This document shows, piece after piece, positions 56,313-64,000 of a stretch of DNA of 64,000 nt (position 1 is its first letter; every line of letters begins with the position of its first letter). The stretch covers positions 186,001 to 250,000 of the forward strand of contig NZ_KE332377.1 in assembly GCF_000409775.1 (NCBI RefSeq), given 5' to 3'. The DNA comes from Litchfieldella anticariensis FP35 = DSM 16096. Lineage in GTDB: Bacteria > Pseudomonadota > Gammaproteobacteria > Pseudomonadales > Halomonadaceae. The position numbers were made by a program, and so were the translations under genes. Below the pieces are notes generated by a model. The model saw nothing but the letters and a program-made list of their open reading frames with translations, was not told where the DNA came from and did not search any database.

Positions 56313-56328
56313 GAAGCCATCACATCAC
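56294..56328. repeat. Perfect 14-bp inverted repeat across the ccoM promoter/leader
   Basis: GTGATGTGATGGCT (56294-56307), loop AGAGTGA, AGCCATCACATCAC (56315-56328). All 14 pairs match. It ends 3 bp before the ribosome-binding site GGGAG and spans the predicted -10 and start of transcription, so it is an operator or leader hairpin candidate. Confidence 0.85.
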
Positions 56329-56345
56329 GGCGGGAGATTAAAGCC

Positions 56346-56468
56346 ATGTACTGGGATGACGCGGTAATCTTCGGACTGGTAACCGTCGGTATGATGATCG
56401 CTTTCATGGGTGGCTGGGTGGCTTTCATCGTGCGCGACCATAAGCGCAAGAACAAGCATCGCCATTGA
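56346..56468 (+). CDS. ccoM: cbb3-type cytochrome oxidase small subunit CcoM-like
   Basis: 40 codons: MYWDDAVIFGLVTVGMMIAF continues through a single membrane helix to a basic HKRKNKHRH tail. The pattern (short polar start, xxDxVxxxGxxTVGxMxAFxxG, then FIVRD) closely follows the Pseudomonas stutzeri CcoM subunit of cbb3 oxidase as I remember it, a 36-37-residue single-span protein that is also encoded away from ccoNOQP. GGGAG at 56332-56336 gives a good ribosome-binding site. Upstream FNR/Anr-type sites support a microaerobic role. Too short for routine gene finders. Confidence 0.75.
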   Translation: MYWDDAVIFGLVTVGMMIAFMGGWVAFIVRDHKRKNKHRH

Positions 56469-56513
56469 GCCAGCCTCATCGAGTCGTCAGGGGAGGGGGC
56501 ACTGCCCCCGCTA

Positions 56514-56537
56514 GCCGGCCTTCGGGCCGGCATTTTT
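56514..56537 (+). terminator. Rho-independent terminator after ccoM
   Basis: GCCGGCC, loop TTCG, GGCCGGC (7-bp perfect), then ATTTTTATTT. A second small dyad GGGGGC-ACT-GCCCCC precedes it. On the other strand it is downstream of proS but without a comparable T-run. Confidence 0.88.
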
Positions 56538-56597
56538 ATTTCGATTAGCAGTATCAAAGGGCTGCATCAGTCATTTCGGCTAATGCAGCGGTCCTGA

Positions 56598-58319
56598 TTA
56601 GCGTGCGATCTGTTCACGCAGGAAATCGGCGACGGCATCTTCTGGAAGCATGGTGACGTCTTCATCGCGACGCCCCTTATATTCCAATTCGCCCATGTCG
56701 AGGCCGCGGTCGCCGATCACCAGGCGGTGTGGAATGCCGATCAGTTCCTGGTCGGCGAATTTAGCACCGGGGCGGAGATCGCGGTCGTCGAGAAGAACAT
56801 CGATGCCGCGCCGTGTCAGCTCGTCATAGAGCCGCTCGGCGGTTTCGCGCACGCGCTCGGACTTATGTGCGTTCATCGGTACCAGCACCACCTCGAAGGG
56901 GGCGATGGTATTGGGCCAGATGATGCCGGCTTCATCATGGTTCTGTTCGATAGCTGCGGCCACTACCCGCGTGACACCGATGCCGTAGCAACCCATCCAG
57001 GGATGAGTGGCGCGCCCGGAATCGTCGAGTACAGTGGCGTTCATCGCTTCCGAGTACTTCTTGCCGAGCTGGAAGACATGGCCGACTTCGATACCACGCT
57101 TGATGGATAGCACGCCTTTGCCGTCCGGAGAGGGATCGCCTTCGACCACGTTGCGTAGATCGGCAACCTTGGGTAGCGGCACATCGCGTTCCCAGTTGAT
57201 GCCGAAGTAATGTTTGCCGTCGATATTGGCACCGGCGCCGAAGTCACTCATCAGTGCCACGCTGCGATCGATGATCAGTGGCATGTCGAGATTCACCGGC
57301 CCAAGAGAGCCGGGACCTGCCCCCACGACGGCGCGGATCTCATCTTCCGTGGCCATCGTCAGCGGTGTGGCGACTTCCGGCAGATGCTCGGCCTTGATCT
57401 CGTTGAGTTCATGGTCGCCGCGTACCAACAGTGCGATCAAACCACCTTCCGCCGCATGCACCATCAGGGTCTTGATGGTCTTTTCGATGGGCAAACCATG
57501 CTGCTCCACCAGCGTGGCAATGGTACGGGCATGAGGGGTGTCGACCAGGCGCAATTCCTCGCTGGGGGTCGGGCGTTGGGCAGTTTCGCCCAGCGGCACT
57601 GCCAGGGCTTCGGCCTTCTCGATATTGGCGGCGTAGTCGGACTCGGTAGAGAACGCGATGGCATCCTCGCCGGAGTCGGCCAGCACATGGAACTCATGCG
57701 AGTCCGTGCCACCGATGGCTCCGGTATCGGCAAGCACCGGACGGAAATCCAGCCCTAGGCGGGTAAAGATGCGCACGTAAGCGTCGTACATCTTCTGGTA
57801 GGTTTCTTGCAGAGAGACGGCGTCGATGTGGAAGGAATAGGCATCCTTCATGATGAACTCACGCGCGCGCATCACGCCAAAACGCGGACGAATCTCGTCG
57901 CGAAACTTGGTCTGGATCTGATAGAAATTGGCCGGCAACTGCTTGTAGCTGTTGAGCTCGCGGCGCATTAGATCGGTGATGACTTCTTCGTGCGTAGGCC
58001 CCACGCAGTAATCGCGCTCGTGGCGATCCTTGAGCCGCAACAGTTCCGGCCCGTATTGCTCCCAACGGCCGGATTCCTGCCACAACTCGGCAGGTTGCAC
58101 TGCCGGCATCAGGACTTCCTGGGCCCCGGCACGGTTCATTTCCTCACGTACGATACGCTCTACCTTGCGCATGGTGCGAAGGCCCAGTGGCAGCCAAGTG
58201 TAGAGCCCTGAGGTCAGGCGGCGAATCATGCCCGCTCGCAGCATCAACTGATGGCTGACGATCTCGGCGTCGGCAGGCGTTTCCTTCAGGGTGGGGATCA
58301 GCAGTTCACTGGCGCGCAT
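56598..58319 (-). CDS. proS: Prolyl-tRNA synthetase
   Basis: 573 residues, bacterial-type ProRS. Class II motif 1 region [20 protein letters not shown], motif 2 [38 protein letters not shown], the INS editing domain between motifs 2 and 3 (about 225-400), motif 3 [17 protein letters not shown] and C-terminal anticodon-binding [18 protein letters not shown]. Attaches proline to tRNA-Pro. Its promoter lies 84-112 bp upstream. Confidence 0.97.
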   Translation of the reverse strand: MRASELLIPTLKETPADAEIVSHQLMLRAGMIRRLTSGLYTWLPLGLRTMRKVERIVREEMNRAGAQEVLMPAVQPAELWQESGRWEQYGPELLRLKDRHERDYCVGPTHEEVITDLMRRELNSYKQLPANFYQIQTKFRDEIRPRFGVMRAREFIMKDAYSFHIDAVSLQETYQKMYDAYVRIFTRLGLDFRPVLADTGAIGGTDSHEFHVLADSGEDAIAFSTESDYAANIEKAEALAVPLGETAQRPTPSEELRLVDTPHARTIATLVEQHGLPIEKTIKTLMVHAAEGGLIALLVRGDHELNEIKAEHLPEVATPLTMATEDEIRAVVGAGPGSLGPVNLDMPLIIDRSVALMSDFGAGANIDGKHYFGINWERDVPLPKVADLRNVVEGDPSPDGKGVLSIKRGIEVGHVFQLGKKYSEAMNATVLDDSGRATHPWMGCYGIGVTRVVAAAIEQNHDEAGIIWPNTIAPFEVVLVPMNAHKSERVRETAERLYDELTRRGIDVLLDDRDLRPGAKFADQELIGIPHRLVIGDRGLDMGELEYKGRRDEDVTMLPEDAVADFLREQIAR

Positions 58320-58402
58320 GAGTCCGGCAATTCCTTCGAGTCATGTTGATTGGCAAGGCCGCAGCGATACCGATTCAGATGGCAACGGGCGACGTTTTCC
58401 GC

Positions 58403-58431
58403 ATTGTACGGCCAAGCCCATGTCGCAGCAA
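58403..58431 (-). promoter_or_regulatory. Sigma-70 promoter of proS
   Basis: Read on the minus strand: TTGCTG (58431-58426), 17 bases, TACAAT (58408-58403). The transcript would have a leader of about 77 nt. The -35 lies just 12 bp past the end of the nitrilase-family gene. Confidence 0.6.
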
Positions 58432-58443
58432 AAGCGCTAGCCA

Positions 58444-59352
58444 TCAATACAGGGAGATCGTTGGAATTTTTTCGCTGAGACGATCGCATTGTAAGGACCA
58501 GTCGGCATGGTTGTTGACTTGGCCGTGGTGTCGTAGTTCGCGAATACGAGGCAGGTCGAGACGCGCGATCTGCCAACCTGGTGTGGCATCGTGGCCGATG
58601 GTCAGTACTCCATCGGCGGGAAAGCCGTGATCGCATGGCGTATAGACGGCGGCCCGGCCGACGTTGATATCCACCGCTGGCGACCACAGGGCTTCGCCCA
58701 CGGTCGGCGACTGTACCAGTGCCACCTGTTGTTCGATGGCGCGTGCCTGTGCCGAAAGCCGTACCCGGTAGTAGCCGGCCTCGGTGTCGGTACAGCTCGG
58801 AACCAGCAGCAACTCGGCGCCGGCCTCGACTAGTGCTCGCGCCAGGTCGGGGAATTCGCTGTCGTAGCAGATCAGCACACCGAGCCGGCCGACGGGCGTG
58901 TCGAAGACCTTCAGGCCTTCACCCGCCGAGACGCCCCACAAGTCATTCTCGAAGCGGGTCATGATCTGCTTGTCCTGATAATTGGCACGACCACTTGGGC
59001 CCAATAGCCAGGCGCGGTTGACGAAGCGTCCATCATCGAGTTGCCAGGGCAGTGAGGGAGCCAATAAGGTGACACCGTGAGTTTCGGCCAACTCACGCCA
59101 CGTCGCCACGACTTCGTCACGCATCGGTTGCAGGGCAGGCAACTGCGCCTGCAAGTCATCGCGGATCGCATCGGGTAGCAATGAGGTCAGTTCCATCCCA
59201 CCGTATTCAGGAAAGACCAACAGCTCGGCGCCACGTGTAGCGGCGTCGTGAACCCAGCGTGCCGCCTTGGCCTGAAAGTCGGCGAAGGACGTAAAGGCGT
59301 CAATGGGATATTGGGCCGCAGCCACCGTGACCACATGGGAAGCGTCGCTCAT
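58444..59352 (-). CDS. Carbon-nitrogen hydrolase (nitrilase superfamily)
   Basis: 302 residues. Catalytic triad visible: Glu in LLVFPEYGGMELTSL, Lys in YQDKQIMTRFENDLWG and Cys in LGVLICYDSEFPDLAR. The family covers amidases, omega-amidase and beta-ureidopropionase; the substrate is not clear. It overlaps the stop of an upstream GNAT acetyltransferase (ATGA), and the pair is often found together in gammaproteobacteria. Confidence 0.9.
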   Translation of the reverse strand: MSDASHVVTVAAAQYPIDAFTSFADFQAKAARWVHDAATRGAELLVFPEYGGMELTSLLPDAIRDDLQAQLPALQPMRDEVVATWRELAETHGVTLLAPSLPWQLDDGRFVNRAWLLGPSGRANYQDKQIMTRFENDLWGVSAGEGLKVFDTPVGRLGVLICYDSEFPDLARALVEAGAELLLVPSCTDTEAGYYRVRLSAQARAIEQQVALVQSPTVGEALWSPAVDINVGRAAVYTPCDHGFPADGVLTIGHDATPGWQIARLDLPRIRELRHHGQVNNHADWSLQCDRLSEKIPTISLY

Positions 59353-59945
59353 TCCTGCAGTTCCTTGAGCCAGAACACCATCGGCTTGTCAGTTTCCCGG
59401 TCATCATCGATGTCCTTCCAGTGGAAGGTGGTATGTAGCTCGGGAACTTGGCGATAGCCTTGTGAACGCCAGAAGCCATGCAGTGGCTGATAGTTGGCCG
59501 GTCTGCGTGGGTGGTCGTCGGGGCGCTCTACGGCGCAGAACGCCACGATATCGAAGCCTTTGTTTGCTGCATGAGCTTCGCGCTCACTCATGAAAGCCTT
59601 GCCGATGCCTTGACCGCGGTATTCGCCAAGCAGTACCGACTCGCCGTAATAGAAGATGCGCGAGATATCGTATCCAGCCCGCTCGAAGGGCGCGCGAAAC
59701 TCCTCGACGTCATCGGCCAGCGGCATACCGGTAGCGGCTCCAACCACGCGGTCGCCATCCAGTGCCAGGACGAACAGGCTGTCCGGACACTCCGCATAGC
59801 GCTTTAAGTATTGCGACTCGTACTCGAAATCGCCGTCGTAGAGATAGGGAAAATCGCGAAACACGTCGATGCGCAGGCGTGCCAAGTCATCGAGATAAGG
59901 AGCAATTTCCCGCCCCTGGCAGGTGATCAAGCGTACGTTGGACAT
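59349..59945 (-). CDS. GNAT-family N-acetyltransferase
   Basis: 198 residues. Acetyl-CoA-binding motif A: GESVLLGEYRGQGIGKAFM (QxxGxG/A type, RGQGIG). Preceded by FVLALDGDRVVGAATGMPLA (beta-4 region) and followed by DIVAFCAVERPDDHPRRPAN. The acceptor is unknown; coupling to a C-N hydrolase may mean that it acetylates a small amine or amide. Starts 84 bp from the amidase operon end. Confidence 0.88.
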   Translation of the reverse strand: MSNVRLITCQGREIAPYLDDLARLRIDVFRDFPYLYDGDFEYESQYLKRYAECPDSLFVLALDGDRVVGAATGMPLADDVEEFRAPFERAGYDISRIFYYGESVLLGEYRGQGIGKAFMSEREAHAANKGFDIVAFCAVERPDDHPRRPANYQPLHGFWRSQGYRQVPELHTTFHWKDIDDDRETDKPMVFWLKELQE

Positions 59946-60029
59946 GGTGGTCTCTCCACAACACCTATTCTTTATTCAGCACTTCCTTCGGCGGCACCCT
60001 AGCAGCAGGGAACGTATCCGCCAATCCCG

Positions 60030-60950
60030 TCAGCGACAGGCGCCCTGTCCTTGGCGACGTATGGGGTATTGAAGCCGTTGCAGGGTTTCGGGATGGTACT
60101 TGTCCAGCAGTGCCCAGAGGATAGCAGCGCTTTCGGCATCCGGTAGGCCACGGTAGTCAGTGGGACGAAAGCGCATCTGGAAAGCGCGCAGCACCACGGC
60201 GGTTCGTCGATCGAGTTCGCCCGTCACCCTGAGTGGATAGCCCCAAGCCTGAAGTGCATGTTGCAGGGTTTCGAGCTGTGGCGGGCAATTTTCGAATGCC
60301 GCTCGGTAGCGAGCCACCGCGTCGTCCTCCGGCCATACGCCGATGCCTGCCTCATAGAGCCGCTTCCAGGGGAAGGCGGGGCCGGGATCGATCTTGCGGT
60401 TGGGGGCGATGTCCGAGTGGGCCACCACGTCGGTGGGATGGATGCCATGACGGTCGATGATGTCATGCATCAGAGCGATCAACGTCTCGATCTGCGCTTC
60501 AGGGTAGGGGGCCCAGTGAATCACCGTGGCTGGGTCGGTTTCCAGCAGCCGTTCTACTTCGTTGAAGGGGCGGTCTGGTCCGCCATTGACGATTTCGATG
60601 CCAATGGAGGTATCGTTGATACTGGGATGACCTTTCCAAGCACTGGCACCGGCATGCCAGGCGCGGCGTGACTCGTCCACCAACTGATAAACCAGTGGAT
60701 CGCCGTGATGCTGGTGGGTCGGCAAAGGCAATACGTAATGGGTACTGACGTGCGGACCGGTCAGGGTGGCAAGCGAATCGGCCTCGGAACTGTCGGTGTA
60801 ATGCAGGACCAGGTGGCGCACGCGGCTGTTGTGTGAGGGGGCCACATGGCGGTGGTCGACAACGTAGCCATTGCGAGTTTCCAGATGGGCGGGACCGGTA
60901 CAAGCGGTAAGCAGCATTCCCAGAAGGATGACGATTAAGATCCTGGGCAT
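60030..60950 (-). CDS. amiD: Lipoprotein N-acetylmuramoyl-L-alanine amidase (AmiD-like)
   Basis: 306 residues from ATG 60950. Lipobox LLGMLLTACTGPAH (Cys about 17) predicts membrane anchoring. Amidase_2 domain: RHLVLHYTDSSEADS (zinc His), THYVLPLPTHQHHG, RAWHAGASAWKGHPSINDTS, SIGIEIVNGG and the second zinc block VVAHSDIAPNRKIDPGPAF. A C-terminal peptidoglycan-binding region (about 230-290: LETLQHALQAWGYPLRVTGE) follows. It cleaves muropeptides. It lies 4 bp after the DUF3307 gene, in the satD operon. Confidence 0.9.
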   Translation of the reverse strand: MPRILIVILLGMLLTACTGPAHLETRNGYVVDHRHVAPSHNSRVRHLVLHYTDSSEADSLATLTGPHVSTHYVLPLPTHQHHGDPLVYQLVDESRRAWHAGASAWKGHPSINDTSIGIEIVNGGPDRPFNEVERLLETDPATVIHWAPYPEAQIETLIALMHDIIDRHGIHPTDVVAHSDIAPNRKIDPGPAFPWKRLYEAGIGVWPEDDAVARYRAAFENCPPQLETLQHALQAWGYPLRVTGELDRRTAVVLRAFQMRFRPTDYRGLPDAESAAILWALLDKYHPETLQRLQYPIRRQGQGACR

Positions 60951-60954
60951 GGTC

Positions 60955-61713
60955 TCAGTATCCCCACAGGAGAGCACGGAGCAGCAGGCCCAGGATCACG
61001 GCGGCGGAGACACTGAGCAAGGTGCCGAGCAGGACGTATTCGGTGAGCTTGCGGTCCTGAGCGTTACGTAGTTCACCGTAACGCAATACCGATTTGGCGG
61101 CGATCAGAAAGCCGATGGCGGCCATCTGGTCGAACAATACCAGGATGGCGATGAGGAAGCGCTCCAGTATTCCGATGCGTGCTCCAGCGGCGATCAGTGT
61201 GCCGGGGTTGGGAAGCTCGCTGCTCCAGCGACGTAGTACCAACGCGATGGAAATGGACAGGGGGCGAGAGAGCAGGAAGAAGGTGACAGCTATGCCCAGC
61301 ACCTGTGGCGTGACCAGCCAGGCGCCGAATAGGTACATCGGGGACCAACTCCCCAGCCAGGCAAGCCAGATGCCTAGTAGGATCAGCAGGTGAAGTGCCT
61401 GGTCGAGCAGGAACCAGCGTAGCCGCTGTGGGGAGAGATAGGCCTTGCCCAAATCGATGAGGGCGTGGCTGGCCATCACCAGTAGTGCGCCGGCCAGGGC
61501 GTTGGTCAGGGGAACTGGAGGAGAAACCGCCAGGCTGGCGATCGTCAGGACTACGAAGGTCAGCAAGCCATGGATCAGCGCATGGAAATACAGTTGGCGC
61601 GAGCGCTCCTTGAAGCGGTAGCGCGCTTCGACCCAATGACTCGGCTGAAGCAGGAAATCGCCTACCAAGTGAGCCAGAATCAGGCCTAGCAACAACGAGA
61701 GTTCGGCATTCAT
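60955..61713 (-). CDS. DUF3307 multi-spanning membrane protein
   Basis: 252 residues, 7-8 hydrophobic segments. Starts LLGLILAHLVGDFLLQPSHW (family-typical HLVGDFLLQ), followed by ALIHGLLTFVVLTIASL and ALIDLGKAYLSPQRLRWFLL, with a run of conserved His and Asp in membrane segments. The domain has no described function. It sits between SatD and the amidase with a 4-bp ATGA overlap to satD, so all three are co-translated. Confidence 0.85.
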   Translation of the reverse strand: MNAELSLLLGLILAHLVGDFLLQPSHWVEARYRFKERSRQLYFHALIHGLLTFVVLTIASLAVSPPVPLTNALAGALLVMASHALIDLGKAYLSPQRLRWFLLDQALHLLILLGIWLAWLGSWSPMYLFGAWLVTPQVLGIAVTFFLLSRPLSISIALVLRRWSSELPNPGTLIAAGARIGILERFLIAILVLFDQMAAIGFLIAAKSVLRYGELRNAQDRKLTEYVLLGTLLSVSAAVILGLLLRALLWGY

Positions 61714-62351
61714 GGGGTCTCATCCTTGAGGCGTCGGTGCATATACGCCAGGTATTCGGCCAACAGTGGCCAACGGGCGGCACGCAGGCGCTTGTGCACG
61801 CTAGGTTGGCTGATGCCGAGCCGCTTGGCCAATGCCTGTTGCGACTCATCATGGCACAGGCTCATGTAAACGATCTCGGCGGAGTATCGGGACCAGCCAT
61901 CGATCAGTTCGTCGACGAACCGCGTCAGCAGCGCTGGACAGTCGCCATCGCTTCCATCGAGAATCCTAAGGTCGAGGTGCTGTTGCCCATCGCTCAGGGC
62001 ATCCAGGCTCTGTCCCGAGTGGACGAAAGGCTCGCCGCTGGCTTCCGACACTCGCAAGTCGTCTCGCCAAGCGTCCTTGCCCACCGCCACGGCGATGCGG
62101 GCATCCCAGCGGCGCCGCTCTTCCGAGTGTCGGATCAGGGCGGCGCGCAACGTCACAGCGGCGGTCAGGGCGTACTCTGGGCATGGCAAGGCGAGCTGGA
62201 AGCCATCGCCGCGGTAGCGCTCACCCTGTCCGCCGTAGCGTTCCGTCAGCTCATTCAAGGTCGCATCGAGCACATCGAACAGGCGTGCCTGGTCATGGAT
62301 CTTGCGCGACTCGATGACATCACCGGTCAACACGGCGATTCTCTGTTGCAT
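61710..62351 (-). CDS. satD: SatD-family protein: cyclase-like core with C-terminal helix-turn-helix
   Basis: 213 residues. Residues 4-100 resemble a class III nucleotidyl cyclase: IAVLTGDVIESRKI (Asp11), ERYRGDGFQLALP (Asp49), ALTAAVTLRAALIRH helix, then DARIAVAVGKDAW and EASGEPFVHSGQSLDAL. The pattern of Asp-11/Asp-49 and GDGF is that of the metal site in those enzymes; catalytic Lys/Asp base-selecting residues are not evident, so activity is doubtful. The C-terminus (about 169-194, QQALAKRLGISQPSVHKRLR) is a helix-turn-helix. SatD itself has no established biochemical role. The promoter shows three operator-like repeats. Confidence 0.85.
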   Translation of the reverse strand: MQQRIAVLTGDVIESRKIHDQARLFDVLDATLNELTERYGGQGERYRGDGFQLALPCPEYALTAAVTLRAALIRHSEERRRWDARIAVAVGKDAWRDDLRVSEASGEPFVHSGQSLDALSDGQQHLDLRILDGSDGDCPALLTRFVDELIDGWSRYSAEIVYMSLCHDESQQALAKRLGISQPSVHKRLRAARWPLLAEYLAYMHRRLKDETP

Positions 62352-62381
62352 GTGAGAACCCTAACCGTTAGAAATATCTCC

Positions 62382-62409
62382 ATTATAGCCCTTTTGGGCA
62401 ATTACTCAA
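62382..62409 (-). promoter_or_regulatory. satD promoter with operator inside the spacer
   Basis: Read on the minus strand: TTGAGT (62409-62404), 16 bases, TATAAT (62387-62382), a perfect -10. The start of transcription would be near 62375, about 24 nt before the satD ATG at 62351. Operator copy 1 fills the spacer and part of the -10. Confidence 0.7.
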
Positions 62410-62461
62410 TTTTATAGCCTTTGTGGGTTATAAAATATAAATATAACCCTGTAGGGCTATC
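62384..62461. promoter_or_regulatory. Array of three 20-bp operator-like dyads upstream of satD
   Basis: TATAGCCC-TTTT-GGGCAATT (62384-62403), TATAGCCT-TTGT-GGGTTATA (62413-62432) and TATAACCC-TGTA-GGGCTATC (62442-62461), each with 8-base arms around a 4-base centre. Their starts are exactly 29 bp apart. The best candidate ligand is the helix-turn-helix of the SatD product itself. Confidence 0.75.
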
Positions 62462-62521
62462 GAAAGCGCTTTGCTCATGAACGAGTTAGTGCAAGGCAGA
62501 CAGTGGCGGCAATGATGAAAA

Positions 62522-62553
62522 CGGCCTCATCCGCAAGCTTGCGGATGAGGCCG
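62522..62553 (-). terminator. Terminator of the NCS2 permease gene
   Basis: A perfect 32-bp palindrome, arms CGGCCTCATCCGCAAG and CTTGCGGATGAGGCCG. On the minus strand it is followed by TTTTCATC, and it lies 26 bp beyond the permease stop, so it probably ends that transcript and isolates the satD array. Confidence 0.75.
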
Positions 62554-62579
62554 GCAGGAAATGTATCGTTGACGTGAGA

Positions 62580-63935
62580 CTATTCGGTAGGTGCCACCTT
62601 GGCTTCAGCGGCCTTCTGACGGGCGCTGGGGTCAGGAAGTATCAGGTTGAGTACGATGGCGCATAGAGCGCCGGGAATCAGCCCGGATTCCAGCATCGCC
62701 GCCACGTTGGACGAGAAGCCGGACAACAACTCTTCATGGGCGGGTAGGCCGATGGCCACCGAGAGCGAGACCCCGATCACCACCATGTTGCGCTTGTCGA
62801 AGTGGATCTTGCTCAGCATCTTGATACCGGCGCTGGTGATCATGCCGAACATGATCAGCACGGCGCCGCCGAGCACCGCATTGGGGATGCTCGAAATCAC
62901 TGCCCCCAGCTTGGGTAACAGGCCGGCCACCAGCAGGAAGCCACCGCCGATGGCAACGACGAAGCGGCTGACTACCCCAGTAAGTGCCACCATGCCGACG
63001 TTTTGACTGAAGCTGATCTGTGGAAAGGCGTTGAACACCGCGGCCACCATGCTCGCCACGCCATCGGCCATCACCCCGCCAGACAACTCACGCGGAGTAG
63101 GCTCGCGGTTGAGCCCGCCGGCAGTGGTGCCGACGATATCGCCGATCGACTCGGCACAGGTCACCAGTGCCAGCAGCACCATCGGCAGGATGGCCGCCCA
63201 GTGGAATTCGATGCCGATGGCGAAGGGTTGCGGCATGGCTATCCAGTTCGCCTCGCCGATCTGGGACATATCCACCATGCCGGTGGCCAGCGCCACGACG
63301 AAGCCGCTGACCAGCCCCATCAACGGTGCCACCTCCGACCAGAAGCCGCGTCCGTACTGATGAAAGCCCACGGTGATGGCGAACACCAGGGCCGCCAACA
63401 GCAGGTGATGGAAGCTGCCGAAATCGGGGGCACCGAAGCCGCCGCCAGCGTAAGCGAAACCCACCGGTAGCAGCAGGATGCCAATCATGATCACGAAGGT
63501 GCCGGTGACCACTGGCGGAAACAGGAAGCGCACCCAAGGCAGGAACAGGCCTACCAGGGCCATGGTCAACCCGGCACAGAGCGTTGCGCCCAGTGCCGCG
63601 GGCAGGCCCATGTTCACCGCGATGGGAATCAACAGCGGGACGAAGCCGAAGCTCGTGCCCATGACGATGGGGAGCCTGGCGCCCAGCGGCCCCACGCCCA
63701 GCGATTGCACCAGGGTGGCGACCCCGGCCACGAACATGGCCGCCTGGATCAGAAAAACGGTCACATCGCTTGGCAGATCCATCGCCCCGGCAATGATGAT
63801 GGGCACGGTCACGTTACCCACGAACATCGCCAGCACGTGCTGTATGCCGAGCGGGACTGCCTTGGCCACGGGGGGCATGTCATTGACATCGGCACTGGCC
63901 GCAAAGCGGCGATACCAGGTCTTGTTATTGGACAT
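62580..63935 (-). CDS. NCS2-family xanthine/uracil permease
   Basis: 451 residues, about 14 membrane segments. NCS2 signature: LGIQHVLAMFVGNVTVPIII (start of TM1), LGARLPIVMGTSFGFVPLLI, LVTCAESIGDIVGTTAG (TM8 Glu-rich motif), NAFPQISFSQNVGMVALTGV (TM10 with functional Asn/Gln residues) and VLGGAVLIMFGMITSAGIKM. Proton-coupled nucleobase uptake. NxGxxxxT-like ISFSQNVGMVALTG favours purine (xanthine/uric acid) rather than uracil, but this is not decisive. AGGAG precedes ATG 63935. The 65 bp upstream to the window end show no distinct site. Confidence 0.93.
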   Translation of the reverse strand: MSNNKTWYRRFAASADVNDMPPVAKAVPLGIQHVLAMFVGNVTVPIIIAGAMDLPSDVTVFLIQAAMFVAGVATLVQSLGVGPLGARLPIVMGTSFGFVPLLIPIAVNMGLPAALGATLCAGLTMALVGLFLPWVRFLFPPVVTGTFVIMIGILLLPVGFAYAGGGFGAPDFGSFHHLLLAALVFAITVGFHQYGRGFWSEVAPLMGLVSGFVVALATGMVDMSQIGEANWIAMPQPFAIGIEFHWAAILPMVLLALVTCAESIGDIVGTTAGGLNREPTPRELSGGVMADGVASMVAAVFNAFPQISFSQNVGMVALTGVVSRFVVAIGGGFLLVAGLLPKLGAVISSIPNAVLGGAVLIMFGMITSAGIKMLSKIHFDKRNMVVIGVSLSVAIGLPAHEELLSGFSSNVAAMLESGLIPGALCAIVLNLILPDPSARQKAAEAKVAPTE

Positions 63936-64000
63936 CTTGGTCTCCTGTATTGAACAGCGGTCGGCATTTATTCGTTGTTATCTGCCGGGGTTGGGTCTTG

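Noticed and set aside
62384-62461. Possible short CRISPR array
   Set aside because: The repeats are only 20 bp with imperfect dyad symmetry and 9-bp gaps, too short for repeat-spacer units; promoter location indicates operators.
1-64000. tRNA, rRNA, riboswitch or prophage
   Set aside because: Intergenic gaps are short and none shows tRNA-like cloverleaf ends, conserved riboswitch cores, or phage-type genes on reading.

Overview
The window looks like chromosomal DNA of a halophilic or marine gammaproteobacterium, most probably in the family Halomonadaceae. This is inferred from high GC content, strong GC-ending codon bias, and Pseudomonas/Halomonas-type gene orders (etfBA next to ETF-QO; algU-mucA-mucB-rseC-mucD; lepA-lepB-rnc-era-recO-pdxJ-acpS; barA-cysM-rlmD-relA-mazG). 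No similarity search was possible, so the genus is not fixed. No rRNA, tRNA, prophage, intact insertion sequence or CRISPR array was seen, and most of the window is dense core genome.

Layout. 1-2.6 kb: electron-transfer flavoprotein genes with divergent ETF:ubiquinone oxidoreductase, ending in a duplicated etfA tail and a terminator. 2.6-7.7 kb: an iron-regulated-looking TonB2-type energy transduction operon (DUF3450, TtpC, ExbB, ExbD, TonB, TPR protein) behind a Fur-like box. 7.7-13.5 kb: xthA, a small basic protein, rhlB, dinG and DAHP synthase. 13.6-18.3 kb: the sigma-E (AlgU) envelope stress operon with two self-type promoters. 18.5-24.7 kb: lepA to acpS (translation, secretion, RNA processing, pyridoxal phosphate, acyl carrier protein). 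24.6-35.6 kb: BarA/GacS kinase, cysM, rlmD, relA, mazG, ppc. 35.6 kb: a 150-bp palindromic mobile-like element between two convergent genes. 36.5-41.5 kb: a three-gene lipid A glycosylation-type operon divergent from a PmrAB/QseBC-like two-component system, with two PmrA-type boxes between them. 41.5-49.6 kb: 1-Cys peroxiredoxin, an ethylbenzene-dehydrogenase-like/DUF2231 membrane pair, a UbiA-family prenyltransferase, a PanE-type reductase, topoisomerase III and an ABC1/UbiB-type kinase. 49.6-56.5 kb: two large divergent genes of unknown function, AmpG, RfaH, an FKBP isomerase, and a 40-residue gene that I identify as ccoM of cbb3 oxidase, behind FNR/Anr-type boxes. 56.6-64 kb: proS, a nitrilase-family hydrolase with a GNAT acetyltransferase, the satD-DUF3307-amidase operon with an unusual three-fold operator array, and an NCS2 purine permease.

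The most promising under-described system is the satD operon. A SatD-family protein (apparent class III nucleotidyl-cyclase-like core plus a C-terminal helix-turn-helix) is followed by a multi-spanning DUF3307 protein and a lipoprotein amidase. Its promoter contains three copies of a TATA(A/G)CCC-N4-GGG(C/T)TATA dyad exactly 29 bp apart, one of them filling the -35/-10 spacer. Envelope regulation recurs through the window (AlgU/MucABCD, PmrA-like boxes, BarA, SatD).
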